A stretch of DNA of 44,799 bases from Candidatus Elulimicrobium sp. (GTDB taxonomy: Bacteria > Patescibacteriota > Minisyncoccia > Phycocordibacterales > UBA918): positions 23,043 through 67,841 of the forward strand of contig DZBU01000002.1 in NCBI GenBank assembly GCA_022730015.1, given 5' to 3'. Under the pieces are notes generated by a model, which saw only the letters and a list, made by a program, of their open reading frames with translations, did no database searches and was not told the DNA's origin. The translations under genes and the position numbers were made by a program. Below, piece after piece: positions 1 through 9,913 of this stretch. The first letter of the stretch is position 1, and the number at the start of each line of letters is the position of its first letter.

Positions 1-8
1 CGCTGGAT

Positions 9-2789
9 GTGACCCCACCAGCAAACTCCACTACCAATTTTATTTTGAACTGCGACGGCGCGGTTGATGAGGTGCCAGTCAATGTGGAACCACCCGTGAC
101 TACTCTGACTTCAGATCAGGGAACCGACCTAGTTAATAACCCACTCACTGGCCGAGTGAGTGAAGTAATTCTCCGGTGGAATTCAGTAAACGCGACTCGT
201 TGCTCATACATTACTCGCACTTCACCAACTATTGGCAGTGTCACTGAAACTTCATCGAACGATTATTCAAATCGTCTGGGAACGTCTGGTTGGATCCGCT
301 ACGACGGCGATCCAAGATACATCAATGAAACAACCACGTTTTCAATCACTTGCTACAATGACAATACTGGAGCAGAAGAGACAAAAACCCTGACCGTAAA
401 TGTTTCAAATCCACCTCCGCCTGATGCGCCGGTGGTGAACATGGGATCTCCCGATTATCCCGCAACCACCCGCGATCTCCTCTATGGGTATGCTTGGGTT
501 GATGTGTGGTTCAGTTCAGCCAACGTGACCTGGTGTGTCGAGCGGGCCTACTATGCCGACGGTACACAATATTCAAATCCACCAAATTGGGGGACTGGGT
601 CATGGGTGCTCTCGCGAGACTTTACTAATATCCAGATTGCCACCACCACCACCTTTGAGGTGGAGTGTGGTCGGGCGGCGGTGACCATTGATGGAGTCAC
701 TTATCCAGCTACTTCGACCAAAAAGCAACTCACGATCGAAGTGCTGATGCCAGGGGGTACGGTTGGGGAGGATGTAACTAATTGGGACCGTTCGACACTG
801 CCTCCGGTCACGGCCAATATTACTGCTGATCCGAATCCAACGGTAAAGAATGCCTTGACTGGGTATGCTAGTACAATAGCTACGATCAACCGTTCAAATG
901 CGAGCTACTGTTATCTCAGTGCTTATAGATTCGATGACGTCACCGGTCTCTATACTAGTTCGTACACACTTTCTAACTGGAATCGTACACTCTTAAATAA
1001 CGGAACTTCAACTTATACCATTAGCTTAGCGACTACTACAAGGTTGGTTGCAGATTGTTGGCGTGATTACGATCGTTATAATCCGTATGCGACGGAAGCT
1101 GAAATAGAGAATGCGCACGAGGTGGTGGAGTACATGGTATATACCGAAGAATCATTAGAGGCTGCCTTGCCGCCAACACTTTCACTGTATGGAAATGCAG
1201 TCTGGGCGACGTCAGATGGTCGTAACCAATCAATTAACATGTGGACTACGGCCACTGAGAGAATTGGGTTTGATACCAGAATAGGAACTCCTCAGCATTT
1301 GGTAAATTCTATTGCTGCTACCACTAGTAGTACAATCAGTTTTCCTTTTGTGCACCCGCATGGAGCTGACGACGATTACGATATCTACCTGTCAATGTGT
1401 GATGAAAATGACGGAGAGTCAACCTTTCGAGTCTTGGTCGAAGGAGTATTTAGGGGACAATATACAACCAATAGTCCTGATAGTCTGAATCAATACTGCG
1501 GAAGTTCTTATGGAACAGTCGTGAGAGAACGAGTCGCGCAAAATATTCAGATCAATGATGGAGACACAATTACGATTGAATGTGATACTCCGAATGATGG
1601 GGAGCGCTGCAGTCTCGTGGAGGTACTTTTTGGCGCTACGGGATTGCTAACAACTCCGCAAGTGAACCCGGTAGTGACCAGTGTGGATGTCCCAGTTTTA
1701 GTACTGGCTGAAAATGCGACATTTTGTGGCTCCGGCAGCACTGAACAGGCGCATTGGGCATATCCAAATACTGGTAGTCGATATAGCTGGTGGGGAGCAA
1801 AAACTCATACTTTCTTTGATAACACCGAGCATACAGTAAGTATGGTAAGAGTACCGATTGCGACCAGTACCAGATTCACTGTCACTTGCTGGCGAACAGC
1901 AGACAGTCTGACAGACTATCAGGAATTCAATGTGTACGTACCATTTAGTACTACGCTCAGTGCCCAGACAACGGTGGGTTCAGGACAGTGTATCGATGAT
2001 GGTACACTTGGTAGTCCTTTTGGAACCGCGATTGAAGCACCGGTAGGTTATGGTCCAGATGATAATGGTTTCTGTTCGCCGATGGTCGACTTGGCTGCTT
2101 TAAGTCCTTCGGTTAGTCTGGCGGCAGCAACTGAAGACAATGTCAACGGGACGTACGATAATGTTAATGCGCTCATGGTGATACAGAATATTGGACCCGG
2201 TGCGCTTCCGGCTGATAGTTCGATAGCATACAAAGCTACAATGTCTATCATGCCAGCACACAGTCTTCCTGATGTAGATACGTCTATTGGTACTTTTGAA
2301 GGTGGTCTGAGTATCCCGGCTAATCCGGCGATCCCAACTCAATCACCAACCCTTACTCGATCATTTGGTAATGTACCGTTTGGAACTCATACTATCTGTA
2401 GTCGAGTCAATCTTGATGGGTCTCCCAATTATCCAGAATCATCCACCGATTACACGAACAACGTTAGCTGTAGTACGGTTACGCTACCGGTACCTCGACC
2501 ACCAATGAGTATTACTGCAGACCGTCAATTAATCCGTCCGAATCAGACTGTCGAAATTAGTTGGGGAGTGAATGTAACGTATCAGCTGCAGTGTGCCGTT
2601 CTTGGTCCGGGAGGGCTTAATGAGAGTTTTGATACCTCCTTGGTTGGTCCTGGATATACCGATTCATTTACCACCGGACCACTCACCAGTACCGGTATCT
2701 ATGAATTACGCTGCACCGAGCCAATCACTAATACTGCTTTCACTGAACAGGTGAGAGTAGAGATGGTGCCGGATGTGGAGGAGATATAG
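9..2789 (+). CDS. Large secreted/surface protein with tandem Cys-pair Ig-like domains and a C-terminal CARDB-like region; N-terminus truncated by the window edge
   Basis: 926-aa ORF open to the window edge (frame reads L-D-V-T-P-P upstream); repeated 'NAT/NVT/NAS-x-C ... TTxF/L...C' units; Thr/Ser/Asn-rich. Confidence 0.75.
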   Translation: MTPPANSTTNFILNCDGAVDEVPVNVEPPVTTLTSDQGTDLVNNPLTGRVSEVILRWNSVNATRCSYITRTSPTIGSVTETSSNDYSNRLGTSGWIRYDGDPRYINETTTFSITCYNDNTGAEETKTLTVNVSNPPPPDAPVVNMGSPDYPATTRDLLYGYAWVDVWFSSANVTWCVERAYYADGTQYSNPPNWGTGSWVLSRDFTNIQIATTTTFEVECGRAAVTIDGVTYPATSTKKQLTIEVLMPGGTVGEDVTNWDRSTLPPVTANITADPNPTVKNALTGYASTIATINRSNASYCYLSAYRFDDVTGLYTSSYTLSNWNRTLLNNGTSTYTISLATTTRLVADCWRDYDRYNPYATEAEIENAHEVVEYMVYTEESLEAALPPTLSLYGNAVWATSDGRNQSINMWTTATERIGFDTRIGTPQHLVNSIAATTSSTISFPFVHPHGADDDYDIYLSMCDENDGESTFRVLVEGVFRGQYTTNSPDSLNQYCGSSYGTVVRERVAQNIQINDGDTITIECDTPNDGERCSLVEVLFGATGLLTTPQVNPVVTSVDVPVLVLAENATFCGSGSTEQAHWAYPNTGSRYSWWGAKTHTFFDNTEHTVSMVRVPIATSTRFTVTCWRTADSLTDYQEFNVYVPFSTTLSAQTTVGSGQCIDDGTLGSPFGTAIEAPVGYGPDDNGFCSPMVDLAALSPSVSLAAATEDNVNGTYDNVNALMVIQNIGPGALPADSSIAYKATMSIMPAHSLPDVDTSIGTFEGGLSIPANPAIPTQSPTLTRSFGNVPFGTHTICSRVNLDGSPNYPESSTDYTNNVSCSTVTLPVPRPPMSITADRQLIRPNQTVEISWGVNVTYQLQCAVLGPGGLNESFDTSLVGPGYTDSFTTGPLTSTGIYELRCTEPITNTAFTEQVRVEMVPDVEEI

Positions 2790-2802
2790 TGCTAAGATGT
2801 AG

Positions 2803-2829
2803 AAAAGGCCGAGCGCAGCTCGGCCTTTT
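2803..2829. terminator. Intrinsic terminator between convergent genes
   Basis: aaaaggccgagc-gca-gctcggccttttc hairpin with T-run. Confidence 0.8.
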
Positions 2830-2836
2830 CTTTTTA

Positions 2837-3412
2837 CTATTTGATCTGCTTGAGCGCTTGAGTGACGAGGGAATTAACGGTCGAATCTTCGGTAACCATG
2901 TCAAGAATGGTCTCGCGGGCGGTGGTCATGTCGTAGCCGAGGGAGACCAGTACGTCAATCGCGTCGGTCTGGATGGCGCTCAGGTGGTCGACCGGAGCGG
3001 ACACGGAAGTTGGCAAATGATCAAGTTTGCTGTGGAGGTACTGGACGATATTTTCCGCAGTCTTTTTGCCAATACCGGAAAGCTTGTGTAAGTATACCCC
3101 GTCATTCTTTTGGGCGGCCTCGACGAGAAGGGTGGGGGTGGCAAGAGTGAGGATCTGTAGCGCTGACTTAGGTCCGACCTTGGGAATATTGAGGAGGAGT
3201 TCAAACATTGCCAACTCAGACTTTTCTGGAAAACCGTAGAGATCAAGCACGGTCTCGCGCACGGCGAGATAGGTGTGCAGGGTTACGGTACTACCCTCAG
3301 TGAAGTGATTCTGCAGGGTGGGGCAGCCGACTAGGTAGCCAACTCCGTGTACACTCACCACCAGCCAGTTTTCGCCGATGTCATCGATGGTTCCGGTCAG
3401 ACTTCGTATCAT
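2837..3412 (-). CDS. ruvA: Holliday junction branch migration complex subunit RuvA
   Basis: MIRSLTGTIDDIGENWLVVSVHGVGYLV..., helix-hairpin-helix IPKVGPKSALQIL / LSGIGKKTAENIV; internal Met at 3412 matches the family N-terminus better than the 3478 ORF start. Confidence 0.93.
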   Translation of the reverse strand: MIRSLTGTIDDIGENWLVVSVHGVGYLVGCPTLQNHFTEGSTVTLHTYLAVRETVLDLYGFPEKSELAMFELLLNIPKVGPKSALQILTLATPTLLVEAAQKNDGVYLHKLSGIGKKTAENIVQYLHSKLDHLPTSVSAPVDHLSAIQTDAIDVLVSLGYDMTTARETILDMVTEDSTVNSLVTQALKQIK

Positions 3413-3449
3413 ATGAGTCATTGTACCTGAGATGTTGCGTAGCTCAAAA

Positions 3450-3550
3450 AGCTGGTCGGCATCGTATATTTCTCGCACGCTCCGATGTTTGCAGACTTGG
3501 TGTGGCTCTTGACCACCGCGGACGCTTGAAACATACGATGCCGACCAGCT
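3450..3550 (-). repeat. 18-bp perfect inverted repeat closing a 65-nt loop, followed on the minus strand by T5
   Basis: agctggtcggcatcgtat (3450-3467) and atacgatgccgaccagct (3533-3550). Confidence 0.85.
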
Positions 3551-3560
3551 AGCTAAACCC

Positions 3561-3589
3561 TTGCCTTTTTGATACTCCTACGGTACAGT
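3561..3589 (+). promoter_or_regulatory. Sigma70-like promoter of rpsT
   Basis: TTGCCT - 17 nt - TACAGT upstream of rpsT. Confidence 0.6.
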
Positions 3590-3614
3590 AGGCGAACTTT
3601 AGATAAGAAACAGT

Positions 3615-3878
3615 ATGCCAATTACCAAAGGAGCAGAAAAAGCCAATCGTCAGTCAGAGCGCAAGCGTGTATATAATATTCGTCGCAAGAGCGTAATGAA
3701 GGATGCTGAAAAGGCGATTCAAAAAGCAGTCGTTGCTGGTGATAAAGAGAAAGCGAAAAGCCTCTTGCCTGCAGCGTACAAAGCGATCGACAAGGCGGCA
3801 AAGCGAGGTGTCATCAAAGACAACACCGCTTCCCGCAAGAAGTCACGCATCACTGCCCGCGTGAAGAACGCAAAATAA
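3615..3878 (+). CDS. rpsT: 30S ribosomal protein S20
   Basis: MPITKGAEKANRQSERKRVYNIRRKSVMKDAEKAI...NTASRKKSRITARVKNAK. Confidence 0.95.
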   Translation: MPITKGAEKANRQSERKRVYNIRRKSVMKDAEKAIQKAVVAGDKEKAKSLLPAAYKAIDKAAKRGVIKDNTASRKKSRITARVKNAK

Positions 3879-3879
3879 T

Positions 3880-3911
3880 AAAAGGCCGGCCCCTTCGGGG
3901 CCGGCCTTTTT
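3880..3911. terminator. Intrinsic terminator (bidirectional)
   Basis: aaaaggccggcccc ttc ggggccggcctttt. Confidence 0.85.
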
Positions 3912-3927
3912 CCAACTTCAACTTCTA

Positions 3928-4710
3928 TTAACCTCCGCGCATACCCCAACCTCGCCCACCTTTACCTTGGCTGGCATCATTCTTCCCATCATGTTCTCCA
4001 GAACCAGTTTCTTGAGAACTACTGACTATCGAAGTGTAGTCTTCAACAGATAGGTATTGCGGTTCGTAGGTCTCTCCACGCATAGTGAGTTGCCTGGTGA
4101 AGGCGCGCAAGTGGTTTCGTGAACCCCGAGTAAGATTTTCATATACTAGGGCAATGTCCTGATTGTCGGTCTTGGCGATAAGCTCTTGGAGGTCCTTGAT
4201 ATCAAGGTCCTCAATGGTCGCTCCCACGGTAAGTGCGGCCGCTTCAGATTCGCTTCCTTGAGCAACAAGGTCGGTATAAAGCTTTTGCATGTCGGTATTT
4301 ACGAACACACCGATCGTATCGTCAGTCACAGGGTCAGCGATGTTGTATTTTTCAAGTAGATCACGCACCGCTTCAGTATGGGTCTGCTCACTCTGGGCGA
4401 TATTGGTAAAGATCTTGAGTCCCCATTGTTCATAGAGTGTTTGGTAGACGTCACGAGCCAACTTCTCTTCTTCGCGCATGAGGAGTAAACCATCGATCTC
4501 TTCCTGAGAGAGGGTCTCGTTCGGAAGATTATTGATACCTGGTCGTAAAGAAACAAAATCTTCAGCTTGTGGATTTTCATTCATAAAGCGTTCCTGTGCT
4601 TGATTAGTAATTTGGGTCGTATCTGAGGTGTCATTTGATGATAAGTTGCTGCCGACTGCTACACCTCCGAGAAGGGCAATGATGGCAGCGATAATTCCAA
4701 TAGTATTCAT
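3928..4710 (-). CDS. DUF2202-domain secreted protein (ferritin-like fold)
   Basis: N-terminal TM/signal, 'MREEEKLARDVYQTLYEQWGLKIFTNIAQSEQTHTEAVRDLL' and 'GSRNHLRAF' typical of DUF2202. Confidence 0.8.
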   Translation of the reverse strand: MNTIGIIAAIIALLGGVAVGSNLSSNDTSDTTQITNQAQERFMNENPQAEDFVSLRPGINNLPNETLSQEEIDGLLLMREEEKLARDVYQTLYEQWGLKIFTNIAQSEQTHTEAVRDLLEKYNIADPVTDDTIGVFVNTDMQKLYTDLVAQGSESEAAALTVGATIEDLDIKDLQELIAKTDNQDIALVYENLTRGSRNHLRAFTRQLTMRGETYEPQYLSVEDYTSIVSSSQETGSGEHDGKNDASQGKGGRGWGMRGG

Positions 4711-4776
4711 AGAATTGATTACACAGATAAAAAGTTCAGTCGTGTCAGTATTTAGGTTCTTCCACTCCTTACTACG

Positions 4777-5040
4777 TTAGTCACTCGCGAGAGCTTTCAG
4801 GGCTTCCTCTATCTGTGCTTCGCGTTCTGCTTTTGGTAGGGTCTGACAGAGGTGGATGTGGTGTAGTACGAACTGTTCACTGGTGCGCTTCAGTGCCGAG
4901 CGAGCGGCTTTGATCTGGGAAATGAAGGCTTTACAGTCACACACCTCACCCGTTTCAAGTATGTGTCGGAGCGCACGCACTTGCCCCTCCGCCCGACTGA
5001 GTCGATCGATGAGTGCTTTAGTGTCTTTTGCTGATTTCAT
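4777..5040 (-). CDS. CsoR/RcnR-family metal-sensing repressor (Cys-His-Cys type)
   Basis: MKSAKDTKALIDRLSRAEGQVRALRHILETGEVCDCKAFISQIKAARSALKRTSEQFVLHHIHLCQ; internal Met start at 5040. Confidence 0.88.
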   Translation of the reverse strand: MKSAKDTKALIDRLSRAEGQVRALRHILETGEVCDCKAFISQIKAARSALKRTSEQFVLHHIHLCQTLPKAEREAQIEEALKALASD

Positions 5041-5062
5041 AATGATTGTGATAAGGGGAAGG

Positions 5063-5092
5063 TTGACATGCATATACCCCCTAGGGTATATT
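5063..5092 (+). promoter_or_regulatory. Promoter with embedded CsoR-type operator
   Basis: TTGACA (5063-5068), 18-nt spacer, TATATT (5087-5092); operator ATACCC-CCTA-GGGTAT at 5074-5089. Confidence 0.75.
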
Positions 5093-5099
5093 ACCACGC

Positions 5100-6698
5100 A
5101 TGAGATTTTATACAAGTACACAGGTGAAGATGGTGGTTGCTCTTGTGACCGGGATTGCCGTCGTGCTCGGTGGTAGTCACTTTTTAGCAGCCAGCGAACC
5201 AGCGCAGCAGAACGACGTCATTGCAACAAGTGCTGTATCTAAAGTCTACCTCAGTACGAGCACGGTGCCAGTACGGGTGTCCGGAGTAGTCACCGCTGCT
5301 AACAGCGCGATCATCTATGCGCAGGCCGCGGGCGTGATCACCGAACTGCCGGCTCGCGAGGGGGCAAGGATTACGTCAGGCCAATTACTGGCCAGACAAG
5401 CGACTCCAGTGGCTGATGCACACGTGGCGCTTGCCACCGCTGAGCGTGAGCTCATGGTGACACAACAAACGCAAAGCCGAGAAGTGGCAGCCGGCCAAGC
5501 TTCCCAAGCAGAGACCCGTAGCTACTCTGCCGCAGAGATAGCTACCCTGCGAACCGTCGGAAATAGCAATCGAACTACTGAAGTTTCGAACAGTCTTTTA
5601 ACTGCGGTGGAGCAAGGTTTTTTGAGTTCCATCGAAGCGGTGCAGTTCGTGAACGAAAATCGTCCGCTCTTTAGTGCTGAAGGGCTTGATCTGTACGACG
5701 AGGTGGTCGCGGATCTCTACGGACGGATTCCCAACTACTTTCTTGGTCCTGTCCTCAATGCGGAATCAACCAGCGAAAATATTCAACAGTTGATCAAGGA
5801 GATGCGAAATGCTTCAGCAGCTGACTCTGAGAAGCTTGTCCTTCTTGGTACACTCGCTACCGCACAGCTGAGCACACTGCACCAGCTGTTTACGACTGGT
5901 GAGTCAGATGTGTTTGACCGAGGGTCGACGTCTGTTGCTGATAGTGAGCGAGCGGAATATCTTACACAGCGACGCTCGGTCCTAGCGGCAGAGCAGTCGC
6001 TCCTTGGTGTACTCGCGCAGTTTCAGCAGGTGACGGACGAAGTGTTCGAAGACGGTGTCGGACAGCAAACAAATGTCTCAGTCACTGCCATTGATAGCGA
6101 ATTGGCTGCTCTGCAGGCGCGATATGCTGCGCTGATCGCCACACAGTCTGAAGGAGTAGCACGTGCAGGAGAGAGGGTGGCCGTTGCCGAGCAATCGCTT
6201 GGGTCGGTACGGGCGCCCTTTATGGGGACAGTGGCAAAAATACTCGCTGATGTTGGTGAGTATGCTCTCCCTGGCACACCACTCCTGCGCTTGGTCGGTA
6301 CTGGTGCGCGTGAACTTGAAGTATCTATCCCAGTCTCGATGCTTCCTTCAGTGCAAGTTGGTCAAGAATTTCGAATCAACGATCAGGCCGTCGGCTTTGT
6401 CGCTCGCGTGAGTGAGGTATCAGAAGGGGGAAGTGGCAAGGTGATCGTTGCTCTTACTGGTGAAACGTTACCTATCATTGGCACCAGTCTTTTCGGGGAT
6501 CTCATGACAACTTTTGATTCCGTATTTGCCGTACCACGCTCCCATGTATTTTTTGATACGGACGGACCGTACATTACGTACGAAGAGGGCGGATCGTCTC
6601 GTGTCGCTGTGGTCTATGATACTGGTGCAGTGCTGTATGTGACTGTGTCGCAGATAAAAAATGCTCCGCTCCAAGCGGCTACGAGCATTACCCTATAA
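5100..6698 (+). CDS. HlyD/RND-type periplasmic adaptor (membrane fusion) protein
   Basis: N-terminal TM, 'VSGVVTAANSAIIYAQAAGVITELPAREGARITSGQLLARQ' lipoyl half, long helical insert, second half 'VRAPFMGTVAKILADVGEYALPGTPLLRLV'. Confidence 0.88.
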   Translation: MRFYTSTQVKMVVALVTGIAVVLGGSHFLAASEPAQQNDVIATSAVSKVYLSTSTVPVRVSGVVTAANSAIIYAQAAGVITELPAREGARITSGQLLARQATPVADAHVALATAERELMVTQQTQSREVAAGQASQAETRSYSAAEIATLRTVGNSNRTTEVSNSLLTAVEQGFLSSIEAVQFVNENRPLFSAEGLDLYDEVVADLYGRIPNYFLGPVLNAESTSENIQQLIKEMRNASAADSEKLVLLGTLATAQLSTLHQLFTTGESDVFDRGSTSVADSERAEYLTQRRSVLAAEQSLLGVLAQFQQVTDEVFEDGVGQQTNVSVTAIDSELAALQARYAALIATQSEGVARAGERVAVAEQSLGSVRAPFMGTVAKILADVGEYALPGTPLLRLVGTGARELEVSIPVSMLPSVQVGQEFRINDQAVGFVARVSEVSEGGSGKVIVALTGETLPIIGTSLFGDLMTTFDSVFAVPRSHVFFDTDGPYITYEEGGSSRVAVVYDTGAVLYVTVSQIKNAPLQAATSITL

Positions 6699-6701
6699 AA
6701 T

Positions 6702-9700
6702 ATGTCACTTGCAGATGTAAACATTGCCGGGCGGATCAGTCATTTCTTTGCGATCAATCGACCGTTGTCACTGCTCCTGCTTTTGGTGTCACTAGTGTTC
6801 GGGTTGGTGTCATTTTTCTTGACTCCCAAACAGTACAACCCAGAGATCACCAGGCCAGCGTTTGCTGTGTCGGTGCAGTATGAGGGCGCGACCACCGAGG
6901 CAGCGATCGACCGCGTCGTGTATGAACTGGTCGAAAAGGTAAACACGGTGCCTGGAGTGGATGAGGTCTATACCGAAGTGCGAGATGGCGCGAGTATCAA
7001 CACGACCGTTATTTTTGAGGTGGGGTACGATGCGACCAAGGCGAAGATCGACCTCCTTTCACAGCTCGAACAACATAGCTACCTCGCCCGCGGCAACATC
7101 AAACCGCCACACATTATTGAAGTGAACCCCGAGACGGTCCCGGTGCTCCAGATCGCCTTTGGTTCAGACAAACTTTCTATTACCGACCTACGCGAGCAAG
7201 TGGTGGCACTTTCGCATGTCCTTGGTTCAGTACCGGAAGTGAGTGAGATACATGTGCATGGTGGTCACGAAACCGCCCTAGTGGTGGAGGTAGACCCAGA
7301 TCTATTGGCAGCAAACCAGCTCCCACTCCATGCGCTCACGGATACACTTGCCACTGGTCAGGCGCGTCTGGTAACAGAAGGAGTACGCAGCGAGCCGTAC
7401 ACCATAGACATTGTCTTTGAGGGCCTGGCAACTACGCCTGAAGAGATCGGTAACCTGGTGATTGGAAACGGCGTGCGTGTGCGTGATGTAGCTCGCGTGT
7501 ATGAAGGGGTAGGTGGTGAACGGTCGTATGTGTTCTATGAGGATGCAGAGAAGCGGGGAGAAGTGGTGATGCTCTCGGTAGCTAAGGTAGAAGGTTCGAG
7601 TGCGCCAAACGTGACCGAAGCATTTCTGACAGCGCTTGATAGCAGGCTCGCTGAACCAGCCTTTGCGGGACTGAGCTATGAAGTGGTGGGGAATGATGGG
7701 GTGACCGCTGAAGCAGAGATCTTTGGTCTGACTAAAAATCTTCTCACGTCGATCGCTATCGTGGCGGTGGTGCTGATCCTCTTTCTTTCCACGCGAGCCG
7801 CGCTTGTGGTGTTAGTAGCAATCCCGGTAACCTTCCTGGTGGTATTTGGCCTAGGGCTACTGTTTGATCAAACCATCAACCGCATCACGCTCTTTGCGCT
7901 CATTCTCTCACTCGGATTGTTGGTGGATTCGGCGATCGTTGCCACGGAGAACATCTACTCACACTTGAAGCGTTGGCACCACGAGCCAAACGAAAAGACC
8001 AAGGAGCGCGTCATCGCCACCGCGATCGATGAGGTAGGAGTCGGCCTCCTTCTTTCGACACTTACCTCAATCATTGTTTTTTTACCGCTTAATTTCATTA
8101 CTGGCATGATGGGGCCGTACATGGGTCCGATTGCTTTCTTTGTGCCAGCGGCACTCATCGTTTCTTTTTTGGTGTCGATCGTGGTCACGCCGTTTGTTGC
8201 TAGTCACGTGCTCCATGTGGGCGATAAAACCAATCGGGTGACGGAAGCTTTTTCACAGGTCATGCAAAAGGTGACGGTAGCGTACACTAATCTGCTTAAG
8301 AAAATACTGTACAACTCAGTCCTACAGCGAAGTATCTTACGCGCTGCGCTCTTGGTATTTCTTGTGTCCCTTATTTTGCCCTTGACTGGTCTCGTGCATT
8401 TTCAGATGTTACCGCGCGCTGACCGGGACCAGTTCTATGTGTACCTAGACTTACCAGTGGGGACCGACCGAGAAGCGACTAGGGAAGTGGCAGAAACTGT
8501 GTCTGCAGTGCTCCTTGAAAATGAACAGGTAATTAGCACCCAGCAATTTGTCGCGACACCGCCAATCCTTGATTTCAATGGTATGTTCAAAGGAGCGCAG
8601 CTACGTGACGGGTCACATCAGGCCACTGTTCGGGTAAACCTCACGCCAACGGCCGAAAGAGGAGAGAGCTCTACCGCCATCGCTTCAGCCGCTCGGGCAG
8701 CCGTGGCACAAGCACTCCCTGAGATCGCTCCGGCAGTACGTTTCATGGAAGAACCACCAGGACCACCGGTGCGAGCAACCTTGGTGGCGAAAATTAGTGC
8801 TGATGATACAACGACGCAACGCGAAGCCGCTGCAACACTCACCACCTTTTTTGCCTCGATAGACGGAGTAGTTGATACGTACGTGAGTGATGAGGTGGCG
8901 GTCGGACGAGTCGAGTATGTTTTTGATCACGAGGCTGCGACGGCGCTTGGTGTGTCACCGCGTGAGGTGTCTGCTGTGCTCGGTATGTTGACTGGGACGA
9001 ATGAGGTAACCGAATTACTTGGTGCTGACAATCAGGAATATACGCCAATTACTCTCGCGCTTCCGAGTGCGCTTACGGCAGACCCAAATTTTATCGATAG
9101 TGTGACAGTACAGAGCGAGCAAGGTGAAGTAGTACCGCTGCATTCAGTTCTGGCGGTCAATCATGAGATGCGACCATCAGCGGTGTATCTGGAAGATGTT
9201 GAAAAACTCTCTTATGTAACAGCAGAGGTTGAAGATCGGTCGATTGTCTACGTGGTTATTGAGATCATCCGACAACTGACTACAGGGAAACTTGCTGGCT
9301 ATGAAGTAACAGACTGGAGTCTCTGGGGGATGGAGTTGATGAATGAGGCTGGGGAGAGTATCAAACTTGTCTGGGGTGGCGAATGGGAGATGACACTGGA
9401 GAACTTCCGTGACCTTGGCGTTGCGATGGGGATGGCGCTTCTTATGGTGTACGCGGTGTTGGTGGCGCAGTACAATAAGTTCAGTACCCCGGCATATATT
9501 TTGGTGACGGTACCGCTCGGCCTGGTGGGTATTTTGTGGGGCTTCTTTCTGCTCGATGTTGGGTTCAATACCTACCTCACGGCGACTGCCCTCATTGGCT
9601 TCATTGCCCTCATTGGTATCGTGGTCAATAATGCGATCATCTATCTGGAGTATGTCGAGCAGGCAGAGGCCACAGGCGCGAGTTACCGCGAGGCACTCAT

Positions 9701-9899
9701 CCAGGCCGGAGAGGCGCGCCTGCGACCGATTCTCCTCACCTCGCTCACGACGGTGCTTGGCTCACTCACGATCGCGAGCGACCCTGTGTGGTCAGGTTTG
9801 GCGTGGGCGATCATCTTTGGACTCTCGCTTTCCACTGTCCTTACCCTTATAATCTACCCGACCCTCCTCGTTCGTTTTGGTGCGAGAGAAGAGATTTAA
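6702..9899 (+). CDS. RND-family efflux transporter permease
   Basis: 1065 aa, duplicated 12-TM RND layout, 'LGLLVDSAIVATENIY' and 'IALIGIVVNNAIIYLEYVEQA...GEARLRPILLTSLTTVLG'. Confidence 0.93.
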   Translation: MSLADVNIAGRISHFFAINRPLSLLLLLVSLVFGLVSFFLTPKQYNPEITRPAFAVSVQYEGATTEAAIDRVVYELVEKVNTVPGVDEVYTEVRDGASINTTVIFEVGYDATKAKIDLLSQLEQHSYLARGNIKPPHIIEVNPETVPVLQIAFGSDKLSITDLREQVVALSHVLGSVPEVSEIHVHGGHETALVVEVDPDLLAANQLPLHALTDTLATGQARLVTEGVRSEPYTIDIVFEGLATTPEEIGNLVIGNGVRVRDVARVYEGVGGERSYVFYEDAEKRGEVVMLSVAKVEGSSAPNVTEAFLTALDSRLAEPAFAGLSYEVVGNDGVTAEAEIFGLTKNLLTSIAIVAVVLILFLSTRAALVVLVAIPVTFLVVFGLGLLFDQTINRITLFALILSLGLLVDSAIVATENIYSHLKRWHHEPNEKTKERVIATAIDEVGVGLLLSTLTSIIVFLPLNFITGMMGPYMGPIAFFVPAALIVSFLVSIVVTPFVASHVLHVGDKTNRVTEAFSQVMQKVTVAYTNLLKKILYNSVLQRSILRAALLVFLVSLILPLTGLVHFQMLPRADRDQFYVYLDLPVGTDREATREVAETVSAVLLENEQVISTQQFVATPPILDFNGMFKGAQLRDGSHQATVRVNLTPTAERGESSTAIASAARAAVAQALPEIAPAVRFMEEPPGPPVRATLVAKISADDTTTQREAAATLTTFFASIDGVVDTYVSDEVAVGRVEYVFDHEAATALGVSPREVSAVLGMLTGTNEVTELLGADNQEYTPITLALPSALTADPNFIDSVTVQSEQGEVVPLHSVLAVNHEMRPSAVYLEDVEKLSYVTAEVEDRSIVYVVIEIIRQLTTGKLAGYEVTDWSLWGMELMNEAGESIKLVWGGEWEMTLENFRDLGVAMGMALLMVYAVLVAQYNKFSTPAYILVTVPLGLVGILWGFFLLDVGFNTYLTATALIGFIALIGIVVNNAIIYLEYVEQAEATGASYREALIQAGEARLRPILLTSLTTVLGSLTIASDPVWSGLAWAIIFGLSLSTVLTLIIYPTLLVRFGAREEI

Positions 9900-9913
9900 T
9901 TCTAAAGTAAAAT

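Noticed and set aside
3450-3550. Known SRP RNA, tmRNA or RNase P RNA in the ruvA-upstream stem-loop
   Set aside because: No conserved SRP domain IV (GGAAGCAGCC-like), tmRNA or RNase P core motifs were visible; left as an unassigned structure.
8685-9048. Overlapping antisense ORFs within the RND pump gene
   Set aside because: Shadow ORFs opposite a confidently assigned transporter; no motifs.
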